Assembly (NCBI GenBank): GCA_036489765.1
Contig: DASXFE010000128.1
Coordinates: 34,914 to 98,913, forward strand
Direction: 5' to 3'
Origin: DATARH01 sp036489765
GTDB lineage: Bacteria; Pseudomonadota; Alphaproteobacteria; ATCC43930; CGMCC-115725
Length of the DNA: 64,000 nt
In this document: piece after piece, positions 59,584 to 64,000 of the stretch
How the letters are laid out: each line of letters starts with the position of its first letter
Position numbering within the stretch: the stretch's first letter is position 1
Program-made: the position numbers and the translations under genes
Notes under the pieces: generated by a model
The model's database searches: none
Told to the model about the DNA's origin: nothing
The model's input: only the letters and a program-made list of their open reading frames with translations

Positions 59584-59611
59584 AATACATAGAGTATTCA
59601 AGATGTAATAC
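59584..59611 (-). promoter_or_regulatory. Operator candidate of the toxin-antitoxin pair
   Basis: Three alternating half-sites AATAC (59584-59588), GTATT (59594-59598) and AATAC (59607-59611) lie in an A+T-rich stretch 14 bases before the antitoxin start. Spacing of inverted half-sites suits ribbon-helix-helix autorepressors. Function is inferred. Confidence 0.55.
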
Positions 59612-59709
59612 GAACATAGCCGGACGGCAAGGCCCTCCTGCCGTCCGTGCTTAACCCGCCCCACGATCTTAGCTAGTATCGCCCGAAGCGTCGATCAGCG
59701 GAGCCCCTC

Positions 59710-60903
59710 ATGCAGGCCTGGTATCATTGCGAGAACACCTATCCGTTTGTGCCGAAGGAGATTCTCGACGCGGCGGACTCGGTGCGGGCAAGCCTGCCGA
59801 ACAAATATTGCGACCCGAAGCTCGCGGCCGATCTGTTCCAGGAATGCCTCGACGAGCACCTCCTCTGCGACGAGCTCGGCATCAACATCGTGTCGATCGA
59901 GCATCACTCCGGCATCAACAGCCTCTACGGCGCCAGCCCGATGATCCTCGGCATCGCCGCGCGGCAGACGAAGAATGTCCGCATCCTGTCGCTCGGCACC
60001 CTCGTTTCGGTGCGCACCGACCCCGTGCGCATCGCCGAGGAATACGCGACCGCCGATGTCATCTCGAAGGGACGGCTCGAGGTCGGGTTCGTCAAATCCG
60101 GCGACAGCGAGATGGTCTCGGGCAACGCCAACCCGGTGCGCTTCGTCGACCGGTTCTGGGAGGCGATCGACGTCATCAAATTGGCGCTGACCTCGCATGA
60201 CGGGCCGGTGAGCTGGGAGGGCAAGCACTACACGCATCGGCACATCAACATCTGGCCGGGCCCCTACCAGCGCCCGCACCCGCCGCTCTGGGCAGCGACC
60301 GGCGACCCCGAGACCGCAGCCGAGATCGGCCGGCGCGGCTATGTCAACGCGCTGGTGCTGCGCGGCCCCGAGGCTTCGAAGCGCGCCTTCGACGCCTACA
60401 AGAACGCCCGGGTCGAGGCAGCATTGCCGGCGCCCGGCACCGACCGCTTCGCCTACGCCGTGTTGTGCGGCATCGGCGACACCGACGAGGAGGGCCTCGC
60501 GGTCGGCGAGAAGACACTGTGGTTCCTCAACACGAGCCTCAAGCAGGCGCCGCAGATGTCCAAATTCCTGCCTGGGCGCAACCCGCCCGAGCTGGCGCCG
60601 AACATCTGGCGCACGACCGGGGCGCGCGGCCGCCCGGCCGACGGCCTGATCGGCATCACCGCCGAGACCGCGATCAACCGCGGCATCCTCGTCGCCGGCA
60701 ACCCCGACACGGTCACCCGGCAAATCATGGATATCTATGACAAGGTCGGCGGCTTCGGCCACCTGATCTTCGTCGGCCGCTCCGGCCACCTGACCCACCA
60801 GGAAGCCAACAAGACGATCCGCCTGATGGCGAAGGAAATCCTGCCCCGTCTGCCGAAGGCGACCCCGACCCCGCTGATCACAGAGGCCGTGGCGGCCCAG
60901 TAA
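59710..60903 (+). CDS. LLM class flavin-dependent monooxygenase
   Basis: A 397-residue bacterial luciferase-like monooxygenase. The barrel shows VSIEHHSGINSLYGASPMILGIAARQTKNVRILSLGTLVSVRTDPVRIAEEYATADVISKGRLEVGFVKSG, the typical flavin-binding run with LEVGF, and a conserved PHPPLWAATGDPETAAEIGRRGY. It uses reduced FMN and oxygen on an unknown substrate. ATG 59710 is used. It is divergent from the toxin-antitoxin pair and convergent with the vapC remnant. Confidence 0.9.
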   Translation: MQAWYHCENTYPFVPKEILDAADSVRASLPNKYCDPKLAADLFQECLDEHLLCDELGINIVSIEHHSGINSLYGASPMILGIAARQTKNVRILSLGTLVSVRTDPVRIAEEYATADVISKGRLEVGFVKSGDSEMVSGNANPVRFVDRFWEAIDVIKLALTSHDGPVSWEGKHYTHRHINIWPGPYQRPHPPLWAATGDPETAAEIGRRGYVNALVLRGPEASKRAFDAYKNARVEAALPAPGTDRFAYAVLCGIGDTDEEGLAVGEKTLWFLNTSLKQAPQMSKFLPGRNPPELAPNIWRTTGARGRPADGLIGITAETAINRGILVAGNPDTVTRQIMDIYDKVGGFGHLIFVGRSGHLTHQEANKTIRLMAKEILPRLPKATPTPLITEAVAAQ

Positions 60904-60905
60904 GG

Positions 60906-61335
60906 TCAGCCGGGCGGCTGATATTCCGCCAGCGACTGGACCCGCGCCGCCCAAGGCGTTCCGCTCAATCGCCTGAGGAACCGCGCATCTGCCGTGACGA
61001 AAGTGAAATCGCGGGCTGCGGCGAGCGCGAGATAGAAGCAATCGTAAACGGGGTGGTCCAGTTCCGCGGCAATGGCCACAGCCCGAGGTGCCAGGCTTAC
61101 CTGGTCGACCAATTCGGTGAAGTAGCGCGGCAGGGTCGCCGCGATCTCGCTGAGCTTGTCTGGCTGGATCCTCCAGCCGCAGCGACTTCCACGCCGCATT
61201 GCAGACTTCCGCGACCGCGATGTGCGGCGCAACGAGCATCACATCCGCCCGCAACAGCGCATAAGCCTCAGCCGCGAGTGGCTCGCGAACGAAGAACCAC
61301 TTCACCGCGACGCTGGCGTCGACAATGCAGTTCAC
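60906..61335 (-). pseudogene. VapC toxin (PIN domain), frameshifted
   Basis: The PIN-domain sequence is split between two frames. The first frame from ATG 61335 reads CIVDASVAVKWFF...VAPHIAVAEVCNAAWKSLRL, with the catalytic aspartate D6. The rest continues in another frame as RIQPDKLSEIAATLPRYF...AELDHPVYDCFYLALAAARDFTFVTADARFLRRL, holding the other acidic residues, and stops at 60906. The switch lies in CGGCTGGAGGATCCAG near 61165-61180 and fits one extra base. The start overlaps vapB as ATGA. A real mutation or a sequencing error could explain it. Confidence 0.85.
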
Positions 61336-61577
61336 CGCGAGGCGCGGTCTTCGCGGATCAGGTCTTCAGCGCTTGGGTACTCTCCGTCAGCTTCCTGGGC
61401 AGCTATCTCGGCACGGAGACGATCCAGATCGGCGAGCAATTCGGTGCGGCTAGGCTTGGCGAGTTCCCCCAGGGCCTCGCGCAGGGACTGCTCCAGCGAC
61501 TTCTGCTGAGTCGCGGCGCGCCGCTTAAGCCGGTCGAGTACCCTGTCGTCGATGTTGCGGATAACGACCTGACCCAT
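61332..61577 (-). CDS. VapB/FitA-type antitoxin
   Basis: An 81-residue ribbon-helix-helix antitoxin (GQVVIRNIDDRVLDRLKRRAATQQKSLEQSLREALGELA) with an acidic C-terminal toxin-binding tail (LRAEIAAQEADGEYPSAEDLIREDRA). It overlaps the vapC start by four bases. As the toxin frame is broken it may now act alone. FitA-like rather than AbrB-like type is judged from the N-terminus. Confidence 0.88.
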   Translation of the reverse strand: MGQVVIRNIDDRVLDRLKRRAATQQKSLEQSLREALGELAKPSRTELLADLDRLRAEIAAQEADGEYPSAEDLIREDRASR

Positions 61578-61657
61578 GATGTCGCCCTTGGTCGTGATTG
61601 CAGGGTGATATCATGTGGTCGGCCGACGGAACGGCTTCGATGCTCCCGAAGACGCGC

Positions 61658-62674
61658 TCACCGCCAGGGCCGCGCGTCGACCCACCCGAGCGGGCGGTAG
61701 GCGATATATTGCACGAGACGGGGTCGCTTGCCGCGATTGGCCGAGGCGGCATGCGGCAATGCGGTGTGCCACAGCACCATGTCGCCCGCCCGCCCCGGCA
61801 CCCGCACAGCTCCCGCCGAAAGGTCCTGCCGCCGCGGGTCGGCATCGGGCGGAAGGCCGGCGAGCCAGGCCTCGACGCGGCGGTGAAACCCGGGAACGCA
61901 GTGAAAGGCGCCCTGCTCGGCGGGTGTGTCGGTCAGGTACAGCACCCCGCCGATATCCAATGGAAGCGGCGGAACGAGGCTGGTGTCCCAGTGCAGACCC
62001 GGCCCGGAAAACGACCAGCCCGGCCGCTCCGGCGGGTTGAACCCGCCGCAGTCGACCGCCCCCAGCAGGTCGTCCGTGCCCCAAAGCTGGGCGAAGGCGT
62101 TGCGGATGCGCAGCGATCGGCGGTTCCGATCAAACGCGGGATCGTGAACGAGGGGAACGAAGATCCCGTCACTCCTGCCGCCGCCGTACCATCCCTCGGG
62201 CGCCTTCGGATCCATCTCCAGATAATTCCAGAGCCCGCGCGCCGCAGCGGCACAATCATCGGGCGAGACCGCGTCACGCAGCACGAGATAGCCCTGCTCG
62301 TCCCAGCGCCGCAGGTCGTTCTCGTCGAACACCGGCGTGAACGCGTTCGAGAAGCCGGAGGCGAGCGCTGCCTGGTCATCGCCGATGCGCGCGACCGCGC
62401 GGTTGGCGCGATCGACCCACGACGGCTCTATGGCGCCGCCGCTTTGCGCGACGATCCAGCACTCGAACCCCGCAAAACTCGGCGATGCCGAATGGAGAAA
62501 ATCGAGCGTTTCCCGCAGCCCGAGGCCGAGCGCGTAGATCACCGCCTGATCCCGTGCCCAATCGGCCGGGTTGAGCTCTTGGGCGCCGCCCACGCCGTAC
62601 CGGCGCCAAAGCCGACGCAAGTGGGGCACGCCCAGCGCACCATCCGCGGAGAGGTCGCGGCTGTCCATATCCAC
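61658..62674 (-). CDS. PhyH-type Fe(II)/2-oxoglutarate dioxygenase
   Basis: A 338-residue protein of the phytanoyl-CoA dioxygenase family. The iron ligands are H and D in GLHWDTSLVPP and the distal H in LPHAASANRGKRPRLVQYIAY, which also holds the oxoglutarate arginine. The N-terminal 110 residues lack known motifs; the oxygenase part starts at RRWDEQGYLVLRDAV. It probably hydroxylates an unknown small molecule or lipid. It lies alone between vapB and the divergent esterase. ATG 62674. Confidence 0.87.
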   Translation of the reverse strand: MDMDSRDLSADGALGVPHLRRLWRRYGVGGAQELNPADWARDQAVIYALGLGLRETLDFLHSASPSFAGFECWIVAQSGGAIEPSWVDRANRAVARIGDDQAALASGFSNAFTPVFDENDLRRWDEQGYLVLRDAVSPDDCAAAARGLWNYLEMDPKAPEGWYGGGRSDGIFVPLVHDPAFDRNRRSLRIRNAFAQLWGTDDLLGAVDCGGFNPPERPGWSFSGPGLHWDTSLVPPLPLDIGGVLYLTDTPAEQGAFHCVPGFHRRVEAWLAGLPPDADPRRQDLSAGAVRVPGRAGDMVLWHTALPHAASANRGKRPRLVQYIAYRPLGWVDARPWR

Positions 62675-62782
62675 CCATTTCCCGAGGTCGTAGCCGGCCC
62701 TCTATCTTATGCTATTTCCCCGCACCGCCCGAGGCCGCTACTCTCGATCCTCAAACGTCTCATCCTCACCGGGAGAACTCGC

Positions 62783-63733
62783 ATGAACGACGCGTCCCCC
62801 TGGGTCGATCCCGAGCTGATCGCCGCCGGGAAGCTATTGCAGGAAAAGGGTTATGTCGTGCCCGATCGCACGGTCGCGGCGCTCAGCGAGGTGCGCGCGG
62901 CGCAGGATCGGGTCGGGACGTTCCTCGGCCAAGGGTCGGTGCCGCTGAAAAGCGAGCGCGATCTGCAACTGCCGGGGCCGCACGGCCAGGTGCCGTGCCG
63001 GCTGTATCTGCCCGACGGCATCGAGAACCCCGGCTGCATCATCTACGCGCATGGCGGCGGGTTCATGCAGGGGAGCCTCGACAGCTGGGACCATTTCCTG
63101 CGCGATCTGGTACGGCAGAGCGGCGTCGCCTGCCTGTCGGTCGATTACCAACTGTCGCCCGAGGTCAAATTCCCGGTCGCGTTCGACGAGACCGTGGCGA
63201 TGATCCGGCTGATGGCGCGCGAGGGTGGCGGGCTCGGCATCGACCCCAAGAGGCTTGCGACCGGCGGCGATTCGGCCGGCGCCAATCTCGCGCTTGCCGC
63301 CGCGCTGGCCCTGCGCGACGCCGGCGAGAAGGTCCTCTCGTTCATGCTCCTCATTTACGGCGTCTACTCGGCCGACAGCGAGAGCCCGTCATGGCAGCAA
63401 TTCGGCAAGGGCGCCGGGCTGTCTCAGACGCAGGTGAAGTGGATTTGGGAGACCTATCTCGAAAACGCGTCGCAGCAATCCGATTGGCGCGCCGCGCCGA
63501 TCCTCGCCGATTTGAGCGGCCTGCCGCCGGCACACCTGATCGTCGGCAGCCTCGACCCGCTTTTCGACGACAGCCACCTGCTCGCCGCGGCGCTCGACAA
63601 GGCCGACGTCAAGAATGCCCTGACGGTCTATCAGGGCATCAACCACGGCTTTATCCGCTATGCCCGCCTGATCGGCACCGCCCGCCGCGCGGTCGGTGAG
63701 TGCGCCGCGGCGCTGAAGGCGGGGTTAAGCTGA
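62783..63733 (+). CDS. HSL-family esterase (alpha/beta hydrolase)
   Basis: A 316-residue hydrolase of the hormone-sensitive-lipase group. The oxyanion motif is YAHGGGFMQG, the nucleophile elbow GGDSAGANLAL, the acid is in GSLDPLFDD, and the histidine in GINHGFIRY. Substrate likely a short-chain ester. ATG 62783 with GGGAG upstream; the long frame from 61598 opposes the PhyH gene and is an artefact. A repeat follows the stop. Confidence 0.9.
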   Translation: MNDASPWVDPELIAAGKLLQEKGYVVPDRTVAALSEVRAAQDRVGTFLGQGSVPLKSERDLQLPGPHGQVPCRLYLPDGIENPGCIIYAHGGGFMQGSLDSWDHFLRDLVRQSGVACLSVDYQLSPEVKFPVAFDETVAMIRLMAREGGGLGIDPKRLATGGDSAGANLALAAALALRDAGEKVLSFMLLIYGVYSADSESPSWQQFGKGAGLSQTQVKWIWETYLENASQQSDWRAAPILADLSGLPPAHLIVGSLDPLFDDSHLLAAALDKADVKNALTVYQGINHGFIRYARLIGTARRAVGECAAALKAGLS

Positions 63734-63738
63734 AATTT

Positions 63739-63810
63739 GATGGGCTTCGCTGCCGCTCAGCCCATCCTACGGCATCATCCTCGTAGGATGGGCTGAACCT
63801 CGCGGAGCCC
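63739..63810. repeat. GTAGGATGGGC repeat pair between convergent genes
   Basis: GATGGGCTTCGC...GCTCAGCCCATCCTAC (63739-63770) folds on itself, and the next stretch GTAGGATGGGCTGAACC...GGAGCCC (63783-63810) is its inverted partner. It fills the gap between the esterase and the truncated MFS gene. Related copies are at 3285-3318 and 15545-15571. Confidence 0.8.
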
Positions 63811-63826
63811 TTGCCGTGCCTATGCG

Positions 63827-64000
63827 CTACTCCGCCGGCGCCGCTGCTGGAGCGGCCTGCTGTTTCGGCACCCGAATCCAGAACAGCGAGATGACCGCCG
63901 AGATGAGCGCGAACGCGGCGAGCGCATAGAGCCCGCCGGCAAAGCTGCCGGTCAGGTTCTTCGCCAAGCCGACTATCGACGGGCCGAAGAACCCGCCGAG
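63827..64000 (-). CDS. MFS transporter, C-terminal fragment (runs off the window)
   Basis: The last 57 codons of a minus-strand gene ending at TAG 63827. The reading is LGGFFGPSIVGLAKNLTGSF, then a membrane helix AGGLYALAAFALISAVISLFWI and a hydrophilic tail RVPKQQAAPAAAPAE. The G-F-F-G-P-x-x-x-G pattern and final helix are typical of the last two helices of major facilitator metabolite:H+ symporters. Only the C-terminus is in the window, so the substrate is not predictable. Confidence 0.8.
   Translation of the reverse strand, partial: LGGFFGPSIVGLAKNLTGSFAGGLYALAAFALISAVISLFWIRVPKQQAAPAAAPAE

Noticed and set aside
59695..60905. Continuation of the vapC first frame for about 400 further codons
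   Set aside because: It runs antisense through the luciferase-like gene; the real PIN domain continues in another frame.

Overview
The window is high-GC, tightly packed bacterial chromosome with no gene-free stretch longer than about 300 bp. Gene content points to an aerobic alphaproteobacterium, but I cannot place it below class level. The evidence is a SUF operon headed by an Rrf2 regulator, a hopanoid (hpn) superlocus, oxalate catabolism with an FDH1-like NAD-linked formate dehydrogenase, MlaA/HpnM lipid-transport proteins, and several dispersed palindromic repeat families of alphaproteobacterial style. I saw no rRNA, tRNA, CRISPR array, prophage or insertion sequence.

Layout. 0-3.3 kb: an alpha/beta hydrolase, a small hypothetical protein, a DUF192 secreted protein and a PLP trans-sulfuration enzyme. 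3.3-9.6 kb: a minus-strand Fe-S assembly operon, transcribed as Rrf2 regulator, sufB, a small unknown ORF, sufC, sufD, sufS, sufU, sufT. 9.7-12.5 kb: a lone receiver protein diverging from an OmpR-type response regulator/histidine kinase pair whose N-terminus carries an in-frame palindromic repeat. 12.6-31.3 kb: the hopanoid superlocus. It contains hpnN, hpnK-J-I (BHT cyclitol ether branch), mlaA, hpnM, ispH-hpnH, hpnG, a cytochrome P450, shc, hpnE, hpnD, hpnC and hpnA. 31.3-38.5 kb: a secreted hypothetical protein, a GMC oxidoreductase, an MFS transporter, a DOPA-dioxygenase-like gene with a PadR regulator, an internally duplicated protein of unknown function, and a class A beta-lactamase.

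38.6-50.9 kb is an oxalate/formate locus: a GntR regulator, frc, an NAD-linked formate dehydrogenase (fused NuoE/NuoF-type beta subunit, a small unknown protein, molybdopterin alpha subunit) and, after an inserted-looking lower-GC module (MAPEG protein, membrane protein, LysR regulator), a DUF5681 mini-gene and oxc. Frc activates oxalate to oxalyl-CoA, Oxc decarboxylates it to formyl-CoA, Frc releases formate, and the dehydrogenase oxidises formate to CO2 with NADH gain. 51-64 kb is mixed accessory metabolism: a MetE-C-like protein, two luciferase-like monooxygenases, a 1167-residue NfnAB-like fusion oxidoreductase, a hemerythrin-like protein, an M20 amidohydrolase coupled to a PemK/MazF toxin-antitoxin pair, a VapBC pair with a frameshifted toxin, a PhyH-type dioxygenase, an esterase, and the C-terminus of an MFS transporter that runs off the window.

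Points most worth a second look: hpnK appears to start at CTG and is truncated if only ATG/GTG/TTG are allowed; a low-GC ORF sits translationally coupled between sufB and sufC; a 124-bp palindromic element lies in frame in the kinase gene and has a sister copy before the formate dehydrogenase; a perfect 21-bp-arm hairpin lies just before oxc; the hopanoid locus carries a P450; and a large Nfn-like fusion is present. All calls come from reading the sequence. Family assignments rest on recognised motifs, not on searches.
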